A stretch of DNA of 64,000 nt, taken from assembly GCA_947095585.1 (NCBI GenBank), contig OX352763.1, positions 28,073,462-28,137,461 on the forward strand. Reading direction: 5' to 3'. Numbering within the stretch: position 1 is the first letter of the stretch; every line of letters starts with the position of its first letter. Below, piece by piece: positions 21,840 to 32,921 of this stretch. The stretch comes from Nephrocerus scutellatus. Lineage: Eukaryota > Arthropoda > Insecta > Diptera > Pipunculidae. The notes under the pieces are model-generated. The model worked only from the letters and a program-made list of their open reading frames with translations. It was not told where the DNA came from and did no database searches. The translations under genes were made by a program, and so were the position numbers.

Positions 21840-23775
21840 TACATTGGCACTCATAGCTTACACGAGATCACTAATGACAATGGACAACGAGTCATAGAGA
21901 TGGCATCAAGCTATAATTTGGTCGTTGCCAGTACAATGTTTGCGCGTAAAAATATCCACAAAGCCACCTGGGTATTTCTTGATGGAGCCACTCGCAACCA
22001 GATAGAACACGTGTTGATAGACCGCCGCCACAACCCGAACCTGACTAGGACCAATATCTTGTTGGCATGGTGATCCGAGCGTGGATTGCATCGCATCACG
22101 AAAGACAGCATCCGCGAATCAGATTCGAGTCAACACGGCTGCCCTTCGCAACGAAGAGACCAGAAACAACTACGGTCAAGCGATAGGACTCCTCATAAAT
22201 GCAGTGAGAGTAAGTCCTGGGGCTGAGATGCCGGACGTAGATAAGAAGTGGACACACCTTAAGAATCAGGTGTACTGCAGACTCCATCCTAGGCAGTAGT
22301 CGTAGAGATCGGAACGACTGGTTCGATGACGAATGTAAGCTAGCGCCTGAACGTAAGAATGTTGCGTACCGAGCAATGCAACAATATCATAGAACGCGGG
22401 CACGCGTTGAATAAAGAGCTCAGAATATATGAAGAAAAAGTTCACCGGCGAAAGAAAGCAGCCTGGGAGAAGAATCTCGTCCGTGAAGTAGAAGAGTACA
22501 GAGATCGAGGACCGCACCAGGCGCGGAATTTCTACCAAAGAGTCCGCGGTATCAACTCTGCTAGGAATATCTGATCGCCGATCTCAAAAGCATCTTAAAG
22601 CAATGGAAAGAGCACTATCATGAATTGCTTAATGGCTAGCTATTGAAGGCTCCACCAATGACCGACGACTACACTATGCTGCCGCCACGAAGCATAGACG
22701 AAGTTAGCAAAGCGATAATTCGTCTTAAAAACAAAAAGACCTCGGGATCAGATGGTATCCCAGCGGACATCATTAAATCAGGAGGTCATGATTCATGAAA
22801 TAATAGTGCAAGTATGGTGGGAAGAAGCGATGTCTGTAGGGGATGGAAAAATGTCAAGAGTTTCAAAACTCACTACTACAGTTCTACCATATCATAGACT
22901 TTAAAGCCGCCTATGATAGCATAGCCAGAGTAGAACTTTATAAAGCGATGAGAGAATTTGGCATCCCAAATAAATTGAATAAAACTAAAAATATCCGGAT
23001 CACTATCAAGCCCACTCAAAATCTATAATAGGCTCCGACAAGGGGATGGACTGACCTGCGTCCTCGTCGGCGTTAGAGAAAGTGATCCGAGACTCCGACG
23101 TAATGGCGAGAGAAACAATCCTTTAAAAGTACATTCAGATACTGTCTTACGGAGACGATATTGATATCGTTGGTAAAAACCCAAGGCTGTACAGGAAGCT
23201 TTCAGCCAGATCGAGCGGGCGGCACAAAATCTGGGCCTGCACATAAATGAGAACAAAACAAAGTATGCCAACCAACATTCCTCTATCAACTAAAAAAGTG
23301 GAGCGCGAATTCGAAGAATTCCTCTGTAGCAGCTGATAACAACATGGAATCAGAAATACGCACATGGTTGCTTAAATCCAACAAAGCCTACTTTGGTCTG
23401 TCAAGACTCTTCAACTCCAGAAATCGAGTCATAACATCCAAGCTACTGGTTTATAAGACAATGGTCATACCAGTACTCACATATGGATACGAGACATGGG
23501 TGCATAGCAAAAAGCATTCTGACCTTTAAGCCGCGTTCCAGAAAAAAGTTTTACGGAGCATTGTTGGCCCGTTTTTTTGTTTTGCTCTTGAAAAGTCCTT
23601 TGCGGTAGGATTTATGGAACACGACAGCGAGGTCGCCCAAGTCAATGTTGGTGGTATGCCGTATAACAGGACGCCCAGATTTTAGGGATCCCAAACTGGA
23701 TGACATTGGCTCGAAATCGGGACCGTTTTAGAGATGCCAGGACTTAACCCCTGTTGTTGAGCCAAATATGATGAT
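21840..23775 (+). mobile_element. RTE-like LINE, heavily broken
   Basis: Plus-strand pieces appear in order. An endonuclease end has ATWVFLDGATRNQIEHVLID (21970-22020). A linker follows (KELRIYEEKVHRRKKAAW, 22400-22470). An RT start has KNKKTSGSDGIPADIIK (22730-22780). RT core remnants at 22890-23230 include IDFKAAYDS. The thumb has NNMESEIRTWLLKSNKAYFGLSRLF and VIPVLTYGYETW (23340-23500). The 3' end is GTTGAGCCAAATATGATGATGA at 23757-23778, a GAT-type tail shared with the reverse copy at 42620. The RT catalytic region is destroyed by frameshifts. Confidence 0.75.
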
Positions 23776-23789
23776 GAATACATATATGT

Positions 23790-24045
23790 GGGCGCCGTGG
23801 CTCAGTGGATAAATACATGGCTACTGAGCAGGAGTTTCGTGGTTCGAATCCGATTAACACAAATAGTATTTTTCACGGTATCCAAATGTCTGCCAAACGT
23901 CCGAGAGCAATAACTTGTCACAGAAAGTTTTTCAATTCGACGTTCGGATACGATATTAAAGTGTAGGTCCCTTCAATTTGTGTACAAAAATATACATGCA
24001 CAACACAAATGGTCGCGATAAGCTACGCCTTTCTACGACGATCAG
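23790..24045 (+). mobile_element. tRNA-derived SINE, fullest copy (S1)
   Basis: The head has RNA polymerase III boxes at tRNA spacing: A box TGGCTCAGTGG (23798-23808) and B box GGTTCGAATCC (23841-23851). The body contains ATTTTTCACGGT, GCAATAACTTGTCACAGAAAG, TTCGACGTTCGGA, GTAGGTCCCTTCAATTTGTG and ACAACACAAATGGTCGCG. The 3' part degenerates near 24040. Acceptor-stem pairing is lost, so it is not a functional tRNA gene. It sits 12 bases downstream of an RTE-like LINE end. Related pieces lie at 43205, 43372, 45628 and 58172. Confidence 0.75.
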
Positions 24046-24440
24046 TTCTACACACCGAAAGGAATCCAGTGTTTATCACACTGCATCAAGGATCATCAAC
24101 TCAACTTAGCAATAGGTTTAACAGACCTGGAGCTGCTACAACAACATGAATACGTACATAATACTTAAGTGGTATATTGCATGACTACACCTAATGAATG
24201 CCACAACTCTGGCAATATCGGTTTAGTTGTTTTCTTTTAGTTGTAGTAAAGCCACATCATTCTTTTTAAGACACAATTGGTTGATAAAGGTCTTTGTTGT
24301 AGTTTCACTGTTTGGAAAGACAGAATCCGTTTCCTTACAGCTTTCATTGGCCAGCTTAGTAGTCATCTGCAGTAACGACTTTCTTCGTCTGCCCTTCAAA
24401 TTGTCTTCAATATTACCAGAGAAGGATTAAAACTAGACTT
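24046..24440. other. Gene-free stretch
   Basis: No supported gene. The 67-codon frame from 24227 has no family resemblance. Confidence 0.35.
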
Positions 24441-24444
24441 TGGC

Positions 24445-24615
24445 TAATCGAGCCCTTCATCAATCGCGAATTACGATGCTCTGCCAAGCTCTGTCTTCCT
24501 ACATAACTATGATCCACAGGCATTCAAAACACAAGCTCATAGACATATCCTGTTTTCTCCTCCTTTTCCTTAACGCCCACGCTGTGCCAAGCATATAGCC
24601 GAGCATTATAACGTG
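24445..24615 (+). mobile_element. CR1/Jockey-type LINE tail, copy 3
   Basis: Plus-strand reading includes SSVFLHNYDPQAFKTQAHRHILFS. The following GCCCACGCTGTGCCAAGCAT is also found in reverse complement at 61277-61296. Confidence 0.65.
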
Positions 24616-24619
24616 CGCG

Positions 24620-25092
24620 AATTATAAAAAGAACTCAAAGAAAGCGCAAATTGTTTAACAAATTCATAAAATGTATATATTTTGTACAAATTCAACAAAT
24701 TTAAAAGGCACTTGGCTTACAGTACTGTTTGCATTTTTAATTATAAATATTCAGATTCAGTTTTTAGTTAAGGAACAAACAAATACACATAAAAACATAA
24801 CTTTGGTTTGGTTATGGTTAACAGGATACAAATACAAATGTGAGAATACAAAAATGCCGTTATTTATGTTTCAAGACTAGAGACGTGGTTAAAAGAGACG
24901 TTTTCACAAGCAGCATGCGAACATAATTGAGGAGAACGAGGAGTAGGAGCACATTCCATCAGGCTTTGACGTAAACGACATTTAATCCACTTTAGTTACA
25001 ACTTTGAATTTTCTGCAATTAAACATAAAAAGTTAGTAACATTTTTACACAAGAACTTCAGAAAAAAAATTGAATTTCAATGTATCATCATC
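24620..25092. other. Anoctamin 3' flank
   Basis: AT-rich DNA downstream of the anoctamin stop. A minus-strand ATTAAA at 24986-24981 is a plausible poly(A) signal. Confidence 0.4.
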
Positions 25093-28000
25093 CTACTTAA
25101 TATTCTTAAAGGCTTGACTAGATTCATAATCAGATTTGAGCATTGCAATTCGAACCCAACGTGGACGTTCGTGTATCACTTTATGAATAACAAATTTAAG
25201 CCCGAGCAGGAGATGTTCGAATATCACAAATGATATATTCTGCAAATTTGGAAAAAGATCGGCAACGTATTTTCTGTGGAATAGATGGAGTAGGTTTTTT
25301 TTTGTATTGAGTTAAGTTAGTTACATAGCAAATGCTGATGCCAATTACCGAAAATCTGGCTGCAAGTACAACAAACCACAATTACTAAGTATTGCCATCG
25401 CTGAGAGGATTTCAAATGCCGACTGCCAAGCTCCGATATTTTTCGCACGGCGTGCGAATGGCCTCTTGAAAATATTACATATCTAAAAGAAATTTAAATA
25501 AATTAGTAAATGTAAGTGAATAGGCATTGTATAACGAAATGACCAAATAGCATGAATCAATTATTGTAAGGTGGAGTTCCTGAAAAAATGCAGAACCATA
25601 TTCTTTGGAAATAACTGCAACAGCCAGACTCCAACTCACTTTAAACAAATCAATATGCATCGCAAAAATATTATTAATGAGTGCTCCAAGTGCAGCGAAT
25701 GGTGCGACAGCAGCAAATAGGACAACATAACCAAATTGAATGCACATCTGTAGGTAATCTTCGTATGTGCTTTGATATTCGTCAAGGCCTCCTTCATAAA
25801 AACACTGCATGCAGGAAAAATACATAATTTATTTACATGATGTCTGGACAGTGAAAAAACTCAGTTCATATCACCTGTTCATACCGCGCTAAATCCTTAA
25901 TCGCCGCCTTCTTGTCCTCATTCATTTCCTCGTGCATGTACTTTGAGAACTTATGCCGAATGACTGCCAACAAAGGAATTCCGATTTCTTGTGCTGTGCA
26001 AACGATCTGAAATTGACATAGCTTTTAGTTTATTCTTTTAAAAGAAATTCACTTCACCTGGAAAATAATCAACTGCATCATTAATTGATATTTCAATTGG
26101 TTCAAATCCTGCAGGACAAATGCAATATAGAACAGCGAGAAGAAATTGTTGACAATTTCGAAAAACATCAATTTATTCACACGATGTCGTTCGTATTGAG
26201 AGCGTGTGCGATGATTTTCCTGATCTGTAAGGAAAGTGGCCAATTTCTCGTATGCCCATGAGAAAATTGCAATAAGAATCGACTGAACGATTACCGGAAT
26301 ATAGAGAAGCATTGAATCGGGTCCTGAAATATAGAATTCATGTTTTTTTTTTTTGAAACAACGATAACAAATGAAAACCGTTCACCAAGACCCACCAAAA
26401 TCTTGCAATACCTCCGCTTCAATTTGAAATTGATAGAGTGCAAAGTAACCGGCTGCTATAACAGATAAACCCACAGCGGGATACGAAACACAATACATTT
26501 GCAAGTACGTGTAAGTCATGGGGTATTGAAGGGTCATTTTTCCAGTGACAGGATCCGCTTTCGGCTTTCCATAGTAAGCCGTTCGAGGTTGATCTAAACT
26601 GGACATTTCAATAGTTCCCCAACGATAAGCGTAGCCAGCGCATTTTCTCTTCCAAAGTTCTAGAAATATCTGATTGAAATGAAAGTAGAGTTTGTTATGT
26701 GTATTGTAGATGCACAAATATATGAGCTCACCGTTGTCCAGAGCACATAGAAACCGCAAACAACGGGCAAATTGAAACTCCAAAAATACTGCATAAAACC
26801 GAATATAGTCGGACAGATAAGCGCCCTTGTGTAAAACTCAAGAAATGCAAAGTACAGACCAATACTTGTGCCGTAATAATCTCGTATTGCCTCGATGGGC
26901 ATTTTATAACGTTTTAAATTGAGTGAAAATTGATCGAGCAACTCCTAGAAAATGGTTAATTCAATTTTCATATCAAAGTTAAAAAGTATTGTTGTCTTAC
27001 AATATCGTGAAGGGGGAAAAAATGCTCAATAGTTCCATTGCGAATATACGACATCAGCGACGGTTTAATAACATCCTTAATTAGGACTGGAGCATCACTA
27101 CTTAGTACAATATCTCTCGGAGTCATGCCATCCACGAGGTAATCGGCTATGCTATAGTAATTAAATTTCTGAACACTGCCTGTGGTAGTGATTTTGCTGA
27201 GTTCCGCTTCATCGGCTAAGCGGAGGAGAGTATCGGTGGTTGCAGACAAATAGAGGTATTTCTCAGTATTGCTGAAAAAGATGTAATCATGTTAAGGATT
27301 TTATTTATTTATTTAATTATTGAACATTAATATTAACCGCCTAAAAAGCACCAAAGCAAAGCAAAGAGTACTGCAGATGGTTCAAATAATACACATTGAA
27401 GCCTTGCAATCTTATTTTCAATGTGTGATATGATTAATGGATGGTCAGTCATCAGCAGAAGAGGGCTAATAACACAGAATTCTTCAGAAATGCAGGTTGC
27501 CATAACTATCTCTGACTGGTGGAAGTGGCGCGATGCCATTCACCTGGACAGGTACAAAGAATATGGAGATTGATCTCCTGTTCCTCTCATCCATGCAGCT
27601 TCTGCAGAAGTCATTCGAAAAGATGCCAAGCCTTGCAGCCTGCTCGCCTATGAGACAATGTCTAGTGATGACACCTATGTTAACAGAAAGCACCGATATG
27701 CGATCTTTTTTGAGAGATCAAACACTTGGTGCGTTTCGGATACAGTTTGGGACAGATCTGTTCTGTTGCTTTGCATGTTGTACCGTTTGACCACCTACAG
27801 TTAGTTTTTTAATTAGCATTGCGTTGCTAAAGCGGAAATCGAACGGTGTAGTCAATGTTGTCTGGGATCCTGACTAAATTCAGGATAGAGGAGTAACCGA
27901 TTTCATTTCTAGTCCACTGGGAGATAGCTTTAAGGCGAAAAGCCGAACTAGCACCTACTTGCCTGCTGAGAATGTCGAGTGGTGTAAGGTCGAACAGAAT

Positions 28001-30651
28001 GTCCAACACGGCAGAGGGGGTTGTACGAAGTCCTCCGCTCATACATAGACTAGCTGATCTTTGGACTTTTTGCTTAATTTGTCAAGGTTTATTTATTTAA
28101 TATTTTCTTGCTGCATGCTTGCCTATGAGGCAATGTCTAGTGATGATACCTATGTTAACAGATAGCACCGATATGCGATCTTTTTTGAGAGATCAAACAC
28201 TTGGTGCGTTTCGGATACAGCTTGGGACAGATCTGTTCTGTTGCTTTGCATGTTGTACCGTTTGACCACCTACAGTTAGTTTTTTAATTAGCATTGCGTT
28301 GCTAAAGCGGAAATCGAACGGTGTAGTCAATTTTGTCTGGGATCCTGACTAAATTCAGGATAGAGGAGTAACCGATTTCATTTCTAGTCCACTGGGAGAT
28401 AGCTTTAAGGCGAAAAGCCGAACTAGCACCTACTTGCCTGCTGAGAATGTCGAGTGGTGTAAGGTCGAACAGAATGTCCAACACGGCAGAGGGGGTTGTA
28501 CGAAGTCCTCCGCTCATACATAGACTAGCTGATCTTTGGACTTTTTGCTTAATTTGTCAAGGTTTATTTTCTTATTTAAGGCAGTCCACCATACAGTCAA
28601 ACTGTATAGAAGAGTAGAAGAGTAGGTCTTACTACCACTGTATATAGCCCATGAGTTATATGGGTTGAAGACACCAAATGCTACCAATGGCTTTTTTGCA
28701 TGAGAAGAGTGCCACTGTGGCTTTACGAACTCTTTCTTGTATGTTTGGTTTCCAGCTTGGCTTTCTGCCCAAAATAAGACAGAAATACTTGACTTTATCA
28801 GAGAATGTTAAGCTTAAAGGTTTAATAAGTGGAACTTTATACTTTCTGGTGAATAGGACAAGCTCAGTTTTGTGGGAATTAACTCCTAAACAACAGCGAT
28901 CTGCCCAGCAAGTTAGTTTGTTAATAGCATTTTGCAGGAGTTCCTTTAAGTTATTCGGGTATTTTCCTGAGTGGCAATAGCATTAGCGGTTAGACTGATC
29001 GATCTGAGATCCTTTGGACTAACATGCAAGAATTTGTCGGCTTTGGGTATGAAAACATTTTTACTTTTCTCCATAAAACTGGAATATGGACCAGAGCGAG
29101 ACAACTTTTTATAATTGTTTCTGAAGCTCGGCTGGAATTATGCCGTCATGTCCTGCAGATTTGCGCCCAAGCAGTTTGTCCTTATTTATCAGATCATTGG
29201 AGATGGTTGTACGTGTGTCTGCCCTATCAAGGCTGACATTACTTAAAACATGGAAGCTGCACGTACAGTTGGTGTCTAAAAGCAGATTGGGTGATTTTTC
29301 GATTTAGGTAGTCCACGAGGCATCTGCTTTTTCAGGCAGCTATGCATTATTGGAATGGTTGCGAGGATTTTTCTTAGCCTAGATGCCTTGGAGGATTCTT
29401 CTATTTTATCACAGAAGAGTCCCAAAAAAGAGTGCTTGGCTTGGTCCTTAATTATTTTTTATAAGCATCTAGTAGCCTTGGCTACGTTGAATAGCTCTCT
29501 GCAGATTTTCCTCATGTGTCCCAGCTGCGAGGTTCCCCAATGTGGTCTCTTTTTGCATCTATCAGTAATGGTAAGTCATTCCAGATTCTAATAGCCCTAA
29601 TAAAAAAAAACGTTCCATAATGGCATAAGAGCACGAACAAAGAAAAATCTAGTTTTACGTGAAAAGGTGAGCCTGTTATAGAGGTAGATAGGTAATCGTC
29701 TTCTAATGAGTTAAAAAGTTAGATGACCGTCTCGTACCACTCGGACGGTAAGAGAGTGATTAGAGATATGGTTGTGAGGTTTAATGGAATATATAAAGCG
29801 GATACAAGCATTAAAGCCGCCGTAAATTAAAGACTGAGATACAAGAGTAAAGTTCAGCACCATAGGTAAAAAGCCAAAACAAGAGCGGATACCAGTTTAG
29901 ATCTAAGGTGAAAGGGTAAAAAGTCTTTGACTAAATATAGTTTGCAAAGGATAGACAAAACCTCTTAATAATAATATTGTGATGTCGAACGAAGGCTATC
30001 GCCTGAGTTATTGTGGGGTTAATGACAAAGTGGTTGGAAGGAGTCCAACTAGAAATCTGCTGGATGTGTTGGTTGATCTGGGATCACAGTTAGAAATTGT
30101 TAATAGCGAGGAAGAGTGAAGAGTTTGAACATCATCCGCCAAGAGGCAAACGACAGAAAATATCAGCACAGTGTCCAATGTCTTAAATGGAATGGAAAAG
30201 CAATTAACAATTCTCAACTAAATTGTCATGCATGACTTCGACTAATTCAAAAATATATTTAACAATAACTCACCTAATTACTTCCAATGTCGTTTCAATG
30301 CCAAATTCCTGAATAATTTTTTCCACATCTTCACATCTTCGCAGTTTGGCCTTTTCGGAGAAAATAATCACAACATATGCTTGATTCTAAAGGAGAAAAA
30401 AAGGAAAAAGGTGCAAATGCAAGCACAATCACACCTGCGTTGCGTGTTAAAAAATAAACATTTATTTACTTTACCTTATCCACATTCGGTGCGTCATCTT
30501 CGGCGTTCGATAAACTGTTCTGTCTTTGTAGCGAACTTTGTTTGAGACTCCGCTGGCGACGGTAGAGCTGATTTTCGATGATACTTTTTGGCCGATTGGA
30601 AAGCGATAATTTTATTCTGTATACCAACTCGCTCTTGCTAGTTTCAGTCAT
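25093..30651 (-). CDS. Anoctamin / TMEM16 family membrane protein (short ANO10/Axs-like type)
   Basis: Ten exons: 30651-30475, 30386-30274, 27271-27001, 26944-26732, 26669-26396, 26323-26058, 26006-25875, 25804-25640, 25482-25349 and 25273-25093. All phases fit, giving 641 residues. Anoctamins are ten-helix dimeric membrane proteins that act as Ca2+-activated chloride channels or lipid scramblases, often at the ER. The cytosolic N-terminus ([19 protein letters not shown]) leads to [23 protein letters not shown] (first helices). The core blocks [38 protein letters not shown] and [20 protein letters not shown] follow, then [31 protein letters not shown] and the end [20 protein letters not shown]. 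The length and short tail resemble Drosophila Axs (X-linked), but CG10353-type paralogs are not excluded, so no symbol is given. The upstream in-frame GTG at 30666 is not needed as a start. Intron 2 (3.0 kb) is full of LINE debris. Confidence 0.92.
27475..29290 (-). mobile_element. RNase H-group LINE fragment inside anoctamin intron 2, with internal tandem duplication
   Basis: Read on the minus strand, the RT end has [19 protein letters not shown] (28870-28810) and FSDKVKYF. A thumb piece follows ([12 protein letters not shown]). Next is [21 protein letters not shown], present twice because 27643-28092 is repeated at 28118-28567 (offset 475 bases, only a few substitutions). The final frame at 27693-27484 has [18 protein letters not shown], then CRSCMDERN. 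Stops and frameshifts make it inactive. It lies in the same orientation as the host gene. Confidence 0.75.
29560..30220 (-). mobile_element. CR1-type LINE RT fragment in anoctamin intron 2
   Basis: The minus-strand reading at 30220-30000 contains [12 protein letters not shown], an LADD version of the RT catalytic motif. It is followed by [20 protein letters not shown] and [23 protein letters not shown] lower down (29850-29600). Frame breaks and a poly-T tract at 29600 are present. This is a different lineage from the LINE directly downstream. Confidence 0.6.
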
Positions 30652-31080
30652 TTTGAACGTTTGCACGGAAAATTTTAATAATTTACTAAATTTAGAACAA
30701 AAACCGCAAGTATTTTGGCCTCGCCATACAAGGGTCCATCAATTATTAATCTTTTAAAAAAAGTGGACAAGAGCCAACTCACCGGTTGGTTTATTTTTTA
30801 TTTTTTCATAATACATCTGTCAACTGTGATATCAGTAATGTCAAATCAGCTGATTTATAACCATTAACAGCTTAAGTGCATTCAACATATAAATAATACA
30901 GGGATGTTAAATATTCTCATTTTATTGTATGTTGAATTCGAATAAAAAATCCGACGCGGTTCGATTTTTGATCTGATGTTCGTTGTTCGTTTTTCCTGCG
31001 AGAGAAAAATCGAAGGAATCCAATTTTTTGATATGAGATCGTCTCTAACTGATCTGTATATTTCGGGAGATTTACCCCTC
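30652..31080. other. Anoctamin upstream region with dispersed repeat, copy 2
   Basis: Promoter side of the anoctamin gene. 30941-31061 aligns with the repeat at 9467-9572. No other gene is seen. Confidence 0.45.
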
Positions 31081-31084
31081 TTTT

Positions 31085-31735
31085 TAAATTTCGCGATCAA
31101 TTTTTAACCCACTTCCCAAAGCCAGATTTAATTGAAACTTTACACAGACGTGTATTTCCGGTGGCAACATTTTCTATTAAATTTTGTAGTGATCGGGCCG
31201 TAGTGTCAGGGGGCTCCAATGCCAAAGGCGTCATCAGATCACACCATACTATAATGACTATGTATGCTATGTGTAGCGCCGTTTTACGATGTTGGGATGG
31301 GATGTTTTTTTTTTAACCACAAGGACCCTTCAAGATCAATCTTGAAATACCCCCCCTTCACCATACATAACAGCACTATTATTATTATTACGTTTATTTG
31401 AATTTTAATTTTAATAAAGGGTATAGCCCACCTTATTGCCGTGGCGCAAGTTATTCAGTGAGTTGTCCCTTGGTAATAATTTATGCATTGCCACCTCGGG
31501 CACAGGGGTCGGAGGGCACCCATACAAATTTTTTACAAAATTTTGCTATCAATTTTTAACCTACTTTCCAAAGCACGCTATGTGTTGCGCTGCTTTATGA
31601 TTAGGGTTCTTCGCATGTGTTTTAATTTTTCAGCATTGATAGTGGAGTTTAGTATATGTACTTTTGCCTATTAGAGAATTTATATGAAAAATTGTAATTT
31701 TGATGGATTGTTTTTTTACATAACGAGAAAAAATC
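31085..31735 (+). repeat. TAAATTCTCTA minisatellite/TIR family copy with an insertion
   Basis: The copy begins GATCAATTTTTAACCCACTTCCC near 31099 and ends with CCTATTAGAGAATTTATATG at 31667, the terminal inverted motif. Between about 31310 and 31490 it is interrupted by foreign sequence that includes the short dispersed repeat also found at 3930-4020. Confidence 0.65.
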
Positions 31736-31739
31736 TCAG

Positions 31740-32430
31740 TTCCGAAACAAAATTTTAAAAAAGAAAAAAAAAACGACATATGTGTTTTTTAATTATATAT
31801 CTGATATATCTGTGGGTTTTTTTTATATAAATGTTTGTTTTTGAGTTATATAAAAAGAAACCTGAAGACCAGTAGACCGAAATATCCGATCATTAAATAT
31901 AAGTTTAAAAATCAAGAAATATAAGGTCTATAATTGAAAATTTGAATATTAAATTTAGTAAAAATCGGTTGGTAAATTTGGCTAATATTACCATTTTACA
32001 TTTCCCCACCACCTGAATTTGATGGGTTTGTAGTTGGTAGGCGTGGTTTTATTATCGCATATAACCTATATCTACCTGATAATAATAAACATTACAAAAT
32101 ACATAAAATTCGGTTGGTAAATGCGAGTTTTCATAAAGAACAACTGAAAAAAATTAAATTTTTATTTATAGCTTAATATTTCTTATCGATTGCTAAAGAA
32201 ACAAAATTGAGTTCGAGACTCACATCAAGTCTTGTACTTCCATTAATTTCAATTTTCCAGTTCAAACCGAAAATTAATGCAATTGCATTCCCACCATTCC
32301 ATTATAGCTGTCAGTCAGTTTTCAAGCCAATCCAGCACCAGAGAAGCAGCAGTATTGCAGTGGAAGTTTTTTCTTTCAGTATCGTTATCGTGTACCGTGT
32401 AGTATAAAGTTGGTCGGTTTTCGGTTCGTT
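31740..32430. other. Spacer before the downstream gene
   Basis: AT-rich, no gene. A TTTCAGTATCG initiator-like site near 32374 could mark a transcription start for the next gene; this is speculative. Confidence 0.3.
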
Positions 32431-32846
32431 GTCGCTGCCTTTTATAATAATTAGAAACGTTGCGCCGTTTAAGTTAAAACCGCAATCCAAGCTTTATATT
32501 AAATGCAATAAAATTATTAAGTTAATTGTTTATTTTTTACTATACATTTTGTTTCTTTTTTCGCTTCGTGAATCAAGCAAGAATCGTGTGTGGCAATAAA
32601 AGTGCAAAGACGAAAAATTAACAAAAAATTCTTGTTATTAGAAACGAAAGTGAGTGGAAAAGAGTAGGCAACTCTACCAACGTTGTGCGGCTAAAAAAGA
32701 AAGGAAGTGTGTGTTGATTTTTCCTGGTGATCTTTTTGCATTAACTGCTTCCATTGCGAGGCTGGAGTTGGAGTCGTCCTCGCTGTAGTTTAAAAAGGAA
32801 TTGAAATACATTTCAGCTTAAAGTAATTCTTACAAAAAGTTATAAA

Positions 32847-32921
32847 ATGGCATCTTTCAATAAATTTACGAAAACTTTGTCAGCAGAAGAAAAGACTGAA
32901 ATCCAAGAGAAATTTATAGAC
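32847..32921 (+). CDS. First coding exon of an unidentified gene (25 codons, then donor site)
   Basis: ATG in a good fly context (TATAAAATGG) opens MASFNKFTKTLSAEEKTEIQ and five more codons (EKFID), ending exactly at a strong donor GAC|GTAAGTTG (32921/32922, phase 0). The 400 bases upstream are leader-like, with CAA/AAG-rich, stop-filled sequence. No downstream exon could be found in the remaining 31 kb, so the first coding intron would be at least 31 kb. The amphipathic LSAEEKTEIQEKFID could be the entering helix of an EF-hand, as at the start of fimbrin/plastin-type proteins. That identification is only a guess. It was too short to appear as a long open frame. Confidence 0.5.

Noticed and set aside
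23790..23862. Functional tRNA gene
   Set aside because: The A and B boxes are good, but the acceptor stem does not pair, no clear anticodon loop forms, and the same head continues into a repeated SINE body.
30649..30666. Upstream GTG at 30666 as the anoctamin start
   Set aside because: Animal genes rarely start at GTG, and an ATG five codons later (30651) gives a normal N-terminus.
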